DNA from: Desulfobacterales bacterium
GTDB taxonomy: Bacteria > Desulfobacterota > Desulfobacteria > Desulfobacterales > JAHDSC01
NCBI GenBank assembly: GCA_016931455.1
Contig: JAFGES010000103.1
Location: 1-64,000, forward strand
DNA: 64,000 nucleotides
Reading direction: 5' to 3'
A program made the translations under genes and the position numbers. Below, piece after piece: positions 56,267-64,000 of the stretch. Within the stretch, counting starts at the first letter, position 1. Each line of letters opens with the position of its first letter. The notes beneath the pieces are model-generated. The model was not told the DNA's origin. It worked only from the letters and a program-made list of their open reading frames with translations, and searched no databases.

Positions 56267-57310
56267 TTAGGGGAGTGAGAGTGTGCTTCGAAATTTTGCC
56301 CCTGGATAAATACTTTTGGATGAGTTCGTTATGAGAACGGTTGAGGTGGAGTCTTCCGCTCTCAAAACTAAAAATTTACCGATATCAACCGGAGGGAGAA
56401 AAACTTCCTCTTTGAATTGATGATGGACTTTTGCTTTTTCTTGATAATAAATACTGTAAAACTGTCCGGGAGCAACACCATCTCTATTGCCCTTGTTGAT
56501 AAAAGCGACAGTATTATCCCCAAAGATACCTTCATGCTCCTCAGATGCAATGATTTTTCCTTCAAGCCCTTTTTTATTTTCCTGTAAAATTATTTTGGAT
56601 TCCGGCTGATCATACGGCATTAAAAGATCGTTGACTTTAATGGTCCTGAATGAATGCATAACCTGAGCGACATAGAACTGAGATTCCTTTTTGATAATTT
56701 CAATGACACCTGTTAAGAAGTACTGAATCCCGAAGTCAGCCCCGGTTTCATTGTCCTTTATCGACTTTAAAGTCCTATACACCGTATAACTATTACCCGG
56801 AATAAGAGGCGTTGTTCCATCTTGTTGGATGTAAACGATATCCATTGTGCTGATCATCTCTTTGTCATCTTTGGCTTTAAAAATGAATCCACAAGGGCTG
56901 ACAGGGTCGGCTTTGATGAATCCAATCCTGTGCATTGAAGAATAGGTATAATATGCCGTTGAATTTGTTATTGATCGGGTTTTTTCTATATGCTTATCCG
57001 TGTTATCGTCTAAATTTTTCATTTCCTCTCTGCTGGAAAGTCTTATTCGATTACCGGGATAAATTAAATGGGGATTAATAATTTGATTGTTTTTATGCCA
57101 TAGAGCCGGCCATTGCCAGGGCGAATTTAAAAATTTTTCGGAGAGATCCCAAAGCGTGTCCCCCTTTTTAATTGTGTAATAAATTTCTGAGTGATAATCG
57201 ATTAAATTTTCACTTTCTTCTGCGGAAAGTAAAATAGGGATTGCAATAACAATTGTCAGCATCAATACCCACTCACATTTAATTAAACGGAAAAATTTCT
57301 TATTAAGCAT
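56267..57310 (-). CDS. LysM-domain envelope protein
   Basis: 347 residues. A short hydrophobic N-terminus (residues about 13-29) is a signal sequence or anchor. The LysM domain (about 45-95) reads YTIKKGDTLWDLSEKF and IYPGNRIRLS, a peptidoglycan-binding fold. The rest is unassigned but ends with a repeat-like beta region (GDNTVAFINKGNRDGVAPGQFYSIY), a TonB- or FecR-like pattern of this family in Desulfobacterota. It may help anchor or assemble envelope structures. The adjacent pilin locus is suggestive only. Confidence 0.7.
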   Translation of the reverse strand: MLNKKFFRLIKCEWVLMLTIVIAIPILLSAEESENLIDYHSEIYYTIKKGDTLWDLSEKFLNSPWQWPALWHKNNQIINPHLIYPGNRIRLSSREEMKNLDDNTDKHIEKTRSITNSTAYYTYSSMHRIGFIKADPVSPCGFIFKAKDDKEMISTMDIVYIQQDGTTPLIPGNSYTVYRTLKSIKDNETGADFGIQYFLTGVIEIIKKESQFYVAQVMHSFRTIKVNDLLMPYDQPESKIILQENKKGLEGKIIASEEHEGIFGDNTVAFINKGNRDGVAPGQFYSIYYQEKAKVHHQFKEEVFLPPVDIGKFLVLRAEDSTSTVLITNSSKSIYPGAKFRSTLSLP

Positions 57311-57410
57311 CCAAGGCTCCGATTCTTATATTTGTTATTGATTTGTAAAGAGGAGAAGGTTAAAAAAACTGTAATTATTATCGGCGGTTTTAAAAAAAAA
57401 CTTTAAAAAT

Positions 57411-57447
57411 AAAAAAAGCCCGCATGCATTTGCATGGGGCTTTTTTT
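57411..57447 (-). terminator. Rho-independent terminator of groEL
   Basis: On the minus strand a GC-rich hairpin (GCCCCATGCA pairing with TGCATGCGGGC, one bulged base) is followed by seven Ts. It lies 41 bases after the groEL stop. A T-run is present on both sides, so it may also work on the other strand. Confidence 0.85.
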
Positions 57448-57487
57448 ATATAAACTGATATGAGAAACGAATATGAGATGGGAAAAA

Positions 57488-59152
<1,665 letters not shown>

Positions 59153-59176
59153 CTATCCTCCATTTTTATATATTCA

Positions 59177-59464
59177 TTATTCGATTATGCCGAGAACGTC
59201 GTCTTCACGCATGATTAGATATTCTTCGCCTGCGATTTTTACCTCTGTACCTGCGTATTTGCTAAATAGAATGCGATTACCTTCTTTTAATTCGAGTGGA
59301 ATTCTTTTGCCGTCTTCGCCAATTTTACCTTGGCCGACCGCAATAATTTTTCCTTCTGCCGGTTTTTCTTTGGCTGTATCCGGGATAATGATTCCGCCCT
59401 TCGTCGTTTTTTCTTCTTCGACGCGTTGTACTACAATTCGGTCATGTAATGGTTTGAGTTTCAT
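59177..59464 (-). CDS. groES: Co-chaperonin GroES (10 kDa)
   Basis: 95 residues, full length, beginning [20 protein letters not shown]. The mobile-loop segment [17 protein letters not shown] and [26 protein letters not shown] are typical. A strong ribosome binding site (AAAGGAG) precedes the start. GroES caps GroEL. Confidence 0.98.
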   Translation of the reverse strand: MKLKPLHDRIVVQRVEEEKTTKGGIIIPDTAKEKPAEGKIIAVGQGKIGEDGKRIPLELKEGNRILFSKYAGTEVKIAGEEYLIMREDDVLGIIE

Positions 59465-59806
59465 TGTTTTAAATCTCCTTTTGTTTTAGACGTATTGTAA
59501 TTAAAGTTATTTTACCAATTCAGATTTTAAACTAAACGTTCGTCCTGCTATGTTGAAGAAAAATTATAAGCATGCATTTTAATTTGTAAAGAGATGACAG
59601 AGATTTTCTAAAATTTTACCTGATTATAAAAATTCGTCAACGACTAATAAGAAGTTAAAATTATTAATAATTAGAATAACGATATCCGGTTTGAAGTTGT
59701 ATCCTCAGTTCTCTAAAATCCGCCGCCATTTTGTAAAATAAAAATATTCAAAAACCTCTTTTTGTTTTGTTTAAATATAATATAGTGAAAGGGCAGGTTT
59801 AAAATA
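59465..59806. other. Region between groES and fmdB, promoter of groESL
   Basis: These 342 AT-rich bases hold the groESL promoter (59573-59590) and the Shine-Dalgarno sequence. No CIRCE inverted repeat (TTAGCACTC-N9-GAGTGCTAA) was found, nor a clear sigma-32 match. Nothing else was recognised. Confidence 0.5.
59573..59590 (-). promoter_or_regulatory. Sigma-70 promoter candidate of groESL
   Basis: On the minus strand TTTACA (59590-59585; the full -35/-10 distance below) is followed by TATAAT (59578-59573). Counting bases, the gap between the two hexamers as written on the plus strand is six bases, so the hexamers quoted are separated only if the -35 is read further upstream. The TATAAT alone is a good -10. 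The -35 remains uncertain, and the promoter is a partial match only. Confidence 0.35.
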
Positions 59807-60079
59807 TTATGGAGTTTTATCAGTAGTTTTTGAGGATTTATCTATATTTGTTTTTGGTTTCGTATCTTCCTTTTTTGAGGGTGTTGAAGTGCTCTGAGGT
59901 TTGTCGGCATAATCCGTCACATACCATCCTGCCCCTTTTAGATGGAAACTGCTGTGTGAAATGATTCTTTGGAGATTGCCGGAACAATGTTTACATGTAG
60001 TGAGGGGGTTATCGGAAAATTTTTGTAAAGCCTCTTCAACCGTCCCGCATTTTTCACATTCATATTCATAAATCGGCAT
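59807..60079 (-). CDS. FmdB family zinc-ribbon protein
   Basis: 90 residues. MPIYEYECEKCGTVEEALQKF with the CxxC pair (Cys8, Cys11) and a second CKHC pair (about 33-36) form a zinc ribbon. The tail is low-complexity Ser, Thr and Lys. AGGAGG lies before the ATG. FmdB proteins were first named as putative regulators of formamidase operons, but most are uncharacterised small metal-binding proteins. It sits upstream of groES on the same strand. Confidence 0.85.
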   Translation of the reverse strand: MPIYEYECEKCGTVEEALQKFSDNPLTTCKHCSGNLQRIISHSSFHLKGAGWYVTDYADKPQSTSTPSKKEDTKPKTNIDKSSKTTDKTP

Positions 60080-60180
60080 TTTATAAAAACCTCCTGATTT
60101 TAAATTTATTTAAGTTAAAAGAGAAGAAACATCTTGTTATCATTTAAATATAAACAAATATAGTCAACATCTTAAAATTG

Positions 60181-60771
60181 TCAAGAACCCGTATTGATTT
60201 TTTTAACGTTAAATGATCGGTCTAGGGGGTCTTTTAATCCATCAATGGGTAAATGCCATTGATGATAGAATTTAAAAATATCTGTTAACCCTCGCACGCG
60301 AACGTTGCTGAGGATCTCATGAGTTTTTTCATGGACTCGTTTTTCTTCGACCTGTTTTTCTTCGAATGAAGCGTCGAAGTTTTGAAGGAATTTACTGAAG
60401 CGGACAATATGGATTAATTCGTGTGTAACGATGTAGAGTGTAAAGGGAAAAAGTTTTAAGATGGGTGATTCTTTTAATGCTGAAAGAATTGAATGGTCCT
60501 GGATACATATCTTATAAAAATCATATACTGAAGAACTAAGGGACATATTTTTGCGTTGGCCTTTATATCGAATGATTTGAGCAAAAGGGCCGAAAACAAT
60601 TTCCGAGGGGATCAGCTGTGCTAAAGTTTTGATGTCATATTTGGGCCGAAGCCACTGACTTGCAGACATTTTATAGAAATTACTTGTAAGTTCCTCTGCC
60701 ATTGAAACGGAATTGTTCAAAATTTTAAGCTGATTGACGTTGAATTTTATCAAGTTCTTAGTGGTATTCAT
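60181..60771 (-). CDS. Conserved hypothetical protein with HExxH motif
   Basis: 196 residues, no signal peptide. Residues 117-121 read HELIH (THELIHIVRFSKF), a zincin-like metalloprotease motif, followed by a helix with E-x-x-x-H spacing (about 138-152, EEKRVHEKTHEIL) that could add a third ligand. No known family was recognised. It lies head-to-head with the tiny AURKAIP1/COX24-type gene on the plus strand. Enzymatic activity is inferred from the motif alone. Confidence 0.65.
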   Translation of the reverse strand: MNTTKNLIKFNVNQLKILNNSVSMAEELTSNFYKMSASQWLRPKYDIKTLAQLIPSEIVFGPFAQIIRYKGQRKNMSLSSSVYDFYKICIQDHSILSALKESPILKLFPFTLYIVTHELIHIVRFSKFLQNFDASFEEKQVEEKRVHEKTHEILSNVRVRGLTDIFKFYHQWHLPIDGLKDPLDRSFNVKKINTGS

Positions 60772-60911
60772 CTCTGATATATTATATTGTTTTTAGAATT
60801 TTCCCTATTTTTTTATGTTTTTAATATTCATTAAAAAATGGTGGACAAGTCATAACAGTTAATGCTATCTAATTTTATCTATAATATTATAATAGATAGG
60901 GGGGTGATTAG

Positions 60912-61010
60912 TTGAGCAGCGTCGTCAAAAAACGAAGAAAAAAAATGAGAAAGCATAAACACAGAAAGCTCTTGGCTCGTACGCGTCATCAGAGAAGAAA
61001 AGGCAAATAA
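60912..61010 (+). CDS. AURKAIP1/COX24-type very basic small protein
   Basis: 32 residues from TTG 60912 (GGGGGGTGA is ideally placed upstream). The sequence is almost entirely Lys, Arg and His, with the pattern KKRRKKMRKHKHRKL and a RTRHQRRKGK end, as in the AURKAIP1/COX24 C-terminal family. Such tiny proteins are ribosome-associated in bacteria and mitochondria (mS38-like). It is followed by a perfect terminator. It is easily missed by gene finders because of its size. Confidence 0.8.
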   Translation: MSSVVKKRRKKMRKHKHRKLLARTRHQRRKGK

Positions 61011-61046
61011 TAGCGGCAACGATACCTTAAATCTCTTGTGAATATG

Positions 61047-61100
61047 AATAAAAACAGAAAAAGCGCAAACATATCTTAAGATGCTTTTTCTGTTTTTATT
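61047..61100. terminator. Bidirectional terminator between the COX24-type gene and hflC
   Basis: A perfect 18-base stem, AATAAAAACAGAAAAAGC (61047-61064) with GCTTTTTCTGTTTTTATT (61083-61100), and an 18-base loop. The stem ends give T-rich tails on both strands, so it can stop transcripts from the COX24-type gene and from hflC. Confidence 0.8.
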
Positions 61101-62048
61101 TTAAGGATTATTTGAAAGCCCCTTAATATATTTAAAAAAGTCTGAATCCGTTGAAAGGACAAGGGAATTTTTATCGTCTAATACATCCTTGTAAATTTCT
61201 AAAGTTTTGTTGAACGAATAGAATTCCGGGTCGACTCCATAGGATTTAGCATATATGATCGTTGCTTCAGCATCCGCTTTCCCTTTAATTTCCTGAGCAA
61301 TTTTATAGGCTTCCGATGTAATTTTTTTTAGATCTCGTTCTTTTTCACCAATAATTTTACGAGCCTCACCTGAACCTTCTGAACGAAATTTTTCTGCAAT
61401 CTGTCTTCGTTCCGCTATCATCCGCCCATAAACCGATTCTCGCACCTGTTCTACATAATTTATCCTCTTGATTTTCACATCGACCAGTTCAATGCCGAAT
61501 TTGTCCAACTTGGGCTGCGCTTGTTTTAAAATACCTTCAGTAATTTTCTCTCGGCCGGTTTCTATTTTGTATATAGAACCCTCATCCTTTTTAATATCCT
61601 CCAATCCGATTTCGAAGGTATCCAGTTTTCTGTTGGTTTTGCGTACCGCTTCGACCAGTCGATAAGAGGTAATAAAATTTCGTACGGCAGGATCGATAAT
61701 ATCATCTAATCGACCTAATCCGCTGACCGTGTTGTTGACCGTTTGGAAAAATTTGATGGGGTCGGTAATCTTCCACCTGGCAAAAGCATCCACCCAGATA
61801 TAGGTTTTGTCTAAAGTAGGTATTTGACCCGGATCACCATCCCATATTTGGAGGTTTTTGGGAAAATAGTTGGTATTTTGGATAAATGGGATTCTAAAAT
61901 AAAGTCCGGGTTCTTTTTTGGGGATACCAACCACTTTTCCGAATTGGGTGACCACAACCTGTTCGGTCTCATTAACGATATAGGCTGAGGAAAGAACAAA
62001 AAGAACTGCAAATATAGTAATAATTAAGAGAATACCTTTAGATTTCAT
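61101..62048 (-). CDS. hflC: HflC, membrane protease modulator (SPFH/band 7)
   Basis: 315 residues. A membrane anchor at residues about 5-22 precedes the SPFH/band-7 domain (VVTQFGKVVGIPKKEPGLYFRIPF). A coiled-coil-like part contains AERRQIAEKFRSEGSGEARKI, and the end KADAEATIIYAKSYG is typical. With HflK it forms a large periplasmic ring around FtsH. Its ATG overlaps the hflK stop by four bases. Confidence 0.93.
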   Translation of the reverse strand: MKSKGILLIITIFAVLFVLSSAYIVNETEQVVVTQFGKVVGIPKKEPGLYFRIPFIQNTNYFPKNLQIWDGDPGQIPTLDKTYIWVDAFARWKITDPIKFFQTVNNTVSGLGRLDDIIDPAVRNFITSYRLVEAVRKTNRKLDTFEIGLEDIKKDEGSIYKIETGREKITEGILKQAQPKLDKFGIELVDVKIKRINYVEQVRESVYGRMIAERRQIAEKFRSEGSGEARKIIGEKERDLKKITSEAYKIAQEIKGKADAEATIIYAKSYGVDPEFYSFNKTLEIYKDVLDDKNSLVLSTDSDFFKYIKGLSNNP

Positions 62049-63076
62049 TTTTCAACACCGTTTTGCTTCCCAAGATTAAGTAAAGGTAAAAGATTTTTCT
62101 GATCGGCATCAATGATATATTTTTGGCCCAGCTTAGGGAAAAGATCTCTCAGCGTTTCAAGATAAAGCCGCCTTTTGGTGACATCTTTTGCATGGATATA
62201 TTCATTATATATAGCAGTAAACCTTGCAGCGTCGCCTCGTGCACGGTTAACTCTATCAAGGGCGTAGCCTTCGGCAGCCTTTACAGTTCTTTCCGCCTCA
62301 CCTTTGGCAGCCGGAATCGCCTTGTTATATTCTTCTTTTGCCTGATAAATCATTTTTTCTTTTTCCTGAATTGCTTGGTTAACTTCATTGAATGATTGTT
62401 GCACAGGGACTGGGACATTAGTTCGTTTCATTTCTATGGTTATAATATTAATTCCGGTTTCAGCGTTATCCAATTCCTGTTGCAAAAGAAGTTTAGCTTC
62501 ATCTGCCATTTCTTCGCGTTTGCTGATGACCTCATTTATGCTTCGATCGCCGACAACAAGCCGCATCGCTGCTTCAGCCATATCCGTAAGAAGTCCGCGG
62601 ACGTCTTGAACCTTGAAAAGATAATTGTATGGATCACTTATGCGGTACTGAACAATCCACGGAACGAGCGCTACATTTAGATCACCGGTAAGCATTAAAG
62701 AGACGTTTGTATTTTCACTTTCAGATGCAAAACGTGATCTTTCACCCGCTCTTTCGGACCGGAATCCGAATTCTTCTTTGTAAACACGCCTGACTTTAAC
62801 CTTTGTTACCTTCTCAATACCTGCGGGCAATTTAAAGTTAAGACCGGGTTGACTGATGCGAAGATATTTTCCGAATCGCTGGACAACGCCGACTTCATCA
62901 ACTGCAACAGTATAAAAAATCGAAGAAGCGAAAAATAAAGCAACGATGATAAAAATTAAAATCGGTCCTCCCGGTAATTTGAACTTTCTAATTTTTTTTA
63001 CAATTTCATCCATCTGCGGAGGAACATTGCCTTTGTTTTGTTGCTGTTGTTTAAGTTTTTCCCAATCCCAAGTCAT
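62045..63076 (-). CDS. hflK: HflK, membrane protease modulator (SPFH/band 7)
   Basis: 343 residues. The Gln/Pro-rich cytoplasmic N-terminus (MTWDWEKLKQQQQNKGNVPPQ) is followed by a membrane helix (about 34-56) and the SPFH domain VAVDEVGVVQRFGKYLRISQPGLNFKLP, given by motif VVQRFGKY. IEMKRTNVPVPVQQSFNEV is highly conserved. It pairs with HflC and controls FtsH. The sigma-70 promoter at 63162-63191 lies in front. Confidence 0.93.
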   Translation of the reverse strand: MTWDWEKLKQQQQNKGNVPPQMDEIVKKIRKFKLPGGPILIFIIVALFFASSIFYTVAVDEVGVVQRFGKYLRISQPGLNFKLPAGIEKVTKVKVRRVYKEEFGFRSERAGERSRFASESENTNVSLMLTGDLNVALVPWIVQYRISDPYNYLFKVQDVRGLLTDMAEAAMRLVVGDRSINEVISKREEMADEAKLLLQQELDNAETGINIITIEMKRTNVPVPVQQSFNEVNQAIQEKEKMIYQAKEEYNKAIPAAKGEAERTVKAAEGYALDRVNRARGDAARFTAIYNEYIHAKDVTKRRLYLETLRDLFPKLGQKYIIDADQKNLLPLLNLGKQNGVEK

Positions 63077-63161
63077 AGTTTTAATCCTATTAATTTATTT
63101 TTGGCCGGTTTTCCGTGTAGATTTAACATGCAATCGTATTTTAAGGCTTAAACACTGAATA

Positions 63162-63191
63162 TTTATAATATTTACAAACCAAGCAAGTCAA
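63162..63191 (-). promoter_or_regulatory. Sigma-70 promoter candidate of hflKC
   Basis: On the minus strand TTGACT (63191-63186), an 18-base spacer and TATAAA (63167-63162) precede hflK by about 85 bases. Two near-consensus hexamers with acceptable spacing. An AGGAT ribosome binding site lies just before the hflK ATG. Confidence 0.5.
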
Positions 63192-63266
63192 GTAAAAAGA
63201 AATCCTTGAAGGTTAAAAAGAAGTGTGCAAAAGCCGGTTAAATGTTTGAGTATGTAAAGGTTTAAC

Positions 63267-63294
63267 TTGACACCTAAAGGGATCATTTTATATT
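63267..63294 (+). promoter_or_regulatory. Sigma-70 promoter candidate of the DUF721 gene
   Basis: Perfect TTGACA (63267-63272), 16-base spacer, TATATT (63289-63294). The expected transcription start near 63301 is three bases before the ATG at 63304, so the mRNA may be leaderless. If translation begins instead at the Met at 63325, the leader would be about 24 bases but without a Shine-Dalgarno sequence. Confidence 0.5.
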
Positions 63295-63303
63295 TTTAGA
63301 GCT

Positions 63304-63642
63304 ATGAAAAAAGTTCGTAAAAATATGAAACAAGCTGTACACATAAGAAATATCATTGATAAGGTATTAACGTCTTGCCGCCATGATACCAATGCTGATT
63401 TAATCGCAATTTGGCACCTGTGGGATGGTGTAGTCGGTCAAATGATTGCTGAAAATGCTCAGCCGGCTGCTTTCAAAGGCAAGATTCTTTTAGTTCATGT
63501 CAGCAATTCAATCTGGATACAGCAGCTCCAATTTTTAAAAAAGGATATCATTTTAATGGTCAATAGTGCTTTGAAAAAAAACTTGGTTGAAGATATAAAG
63601 TTCAAGATAGGATTCATAGGTACGCATAAGGCTGAAATATGA
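63304..63642 (+). CDS. DUF721 (DciA-like) protein
   Basis: 112 residues. AIWHLWDGVVGQMIAENAQP, FKGKILLVHVSNSIWIQQLQFLK and the closing IKFKIGFI are the DUF721 pattern of small proteins related to the replicative-helicase loader DciA. In bacteria lacking DnaC, DciA-type proteins interact with DnaB. Whether this short copy serves that role is not shown. It precedes a TrmN6-like gene. Confidence 0.7.
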   Translation: MKKVRKNMKQAVHIRNIIDKVLTSCRHDTNADLIAIWHLWDGVVGQMIAENAQPAAFKGKILLVHVSNSIWIQQLQFLKKDIILMVNSALKKNLVEDIKFKIGFIGTHKAEI

Positions 63643-63688
63643 CATGTCGGTAGGGCATCAGCAATTTATGAACGGGTACTCATAACTC

Positions 63689-64000
63689 ATGAGGTCTTTG
63701 ACATTAGATACTTTTTTCTGTGGCCGTATTCAGGTTAAACAACACAAAGAGGGTTATCGGTTCTCCATCGATGCTGTTTTGCTGGGCCATCATGCTGCGA
63801 TCAGGCCTGGGGATAAGGTTCTTGATTTAGGGACAGGCTGTGGTATTATTCCTTTGATTTTAGCATACCGTTATCCCAAAATCAGAGTCTATGGAGTGGA
63901 ACTTCAGCCGGAGCTTGCTGAAATAGCTGCGCTTAATGTGAACGAAAATCATATAGGCGATCGAATTGTAATTCTATGCAGGGATATGCGCGAACTAAAC
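63689..64000 (+). CDS. tRNA1(Val) A37 N6-methyltransferase-like protein (TrmN6/YfiC), 3' end beyond window
   Basis: The first 104 residues are visible, and the frame continues past the edge. The start ATG 63689 gives MRSLTLDTFF; an upstream ATG at 63668 stops after five codons. GYRFSIDAVLLGHH and the SAM motif DLGTGCGIIPLIL are typical of TrmN6-type N6-adenine methyltransferases, with the substrate-site Asn-Pro-Pro-Tyr expected downstream, outside the window. This family methylates A37 of tRNA1(Val) in E. coli. Confidence 0.8.
   Translation, partial: MRSLTLDTFFCGRIQVKQHKEGYRFSIDAVLLGHHAAIRPGDKVLDLGTGCGIIPLILAYRYPKIRVYGVELQPELAEIAALNVNENHIGDRIVILCRDMRELN

Overview
The window looks like chromosomal DNA of a moderately AT-rich, Gram-negative, anaerobic bacterium, most likely a sulfate-reducing Desulfobacterota (Desulfobacterales-like). 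The best evidence is an ahbC-hemB-ahbD cluster (siroheme-dependent heme synthesis), a menaquinone-type prenyltransferase, a pyrophosphate-dependent phosphofructokinase, LPS-core genes and a type IV pilus minor-pilin/PilY1 locus. No phage, CRISPR array, rRNA or complete insertion sequence was seen.

Layout. 1-5.5 kb: accessory genes (AlbA/Schlafen-type ATP-binding regulator, Isf-like flavoprotein, flavin reductase, and a waaG-waaP LPS-core pair). 5.8-13.1 kb: a Bacteroidota-looking heavy-metal RND efflux operon (cusA-tolC-cusB order) whose cusA has one in-frame amber codon, followed by a brnTA toxin-antitoxin pair and short repeats. 13.3-18.7 kb, plus strand: MenA/UbiA prenyltransferase, CPBP protease, diguanylate cyclase, PPi-PFK. 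18.7-25.6 kb, minus strand: CBS protein, ahbD, hemB, ahbC, a ClpX-like AAA+ protein without the zinc finger, and a Cys-rich TPR protein. 25.9-30.0 kb, minus strand: tRNA-Arg(CCG), folC, rpsU, adk, a CCA-adding-family enzyme. 30.0-45.4 kb, plus strand: a housekeeping run coaE, rho, rpmE, prfA, prmC, rpsB, tsf, pyrH, frr, uppS, cdsA, dxr, rseP, purL, purQ. 45.8-55.4 kb, plus strand: two successive minor-pilin cassettes, FimT-PilW-PilV-PilX-PilY1 and then FimT-PilW-PilV-PilX, with a good sigma-54 promoter candidate in front of the first. 55.5-63.1 kb, mostly minus strand: two envelope proteins, groEL/groES, an FmdB zinc ribbon, a HExxH protein and hflC/hflK, with a 32-residue AURKAIP1/COX24-type gene on the plus strand. 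63.3-64 kb: a DUF721 (DciA-like) gene and the start of a TrmN6-like methyltransferase.

How the genes fit together. The 31-41 kb block joins translation termination, ribosome recycling and early ribosomal functions to isoprenoid (dxr, uppS), phospholipid (cdsA) and membrane proteolysis (rseP) genes in the usual proteobacterial order. The ahb cluster would make heme b for anaerobic respiration. The pilin region would encode a tip complex in which PilY1 carries three Ig-like repeats, a VWA domain and a calcium-binding-like propeller loop, next to a PilW with several DxDxDG-type loops.

Strongest points for a second look: the amber codon inside an otherwise intact cusA; the duplicated minor-pilin cassette with putative calcium sites; the ClpX paralogue that keeps the IGF loop but lacks the zinc-binding domain; and three genes (brnT, the ClpX-like gene, the DUF721 gene) whose best promoters sit so close to the start codon that leaderless mRNAs are predicted. 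I did not find a clear, wholly undescribed multi-gene system.
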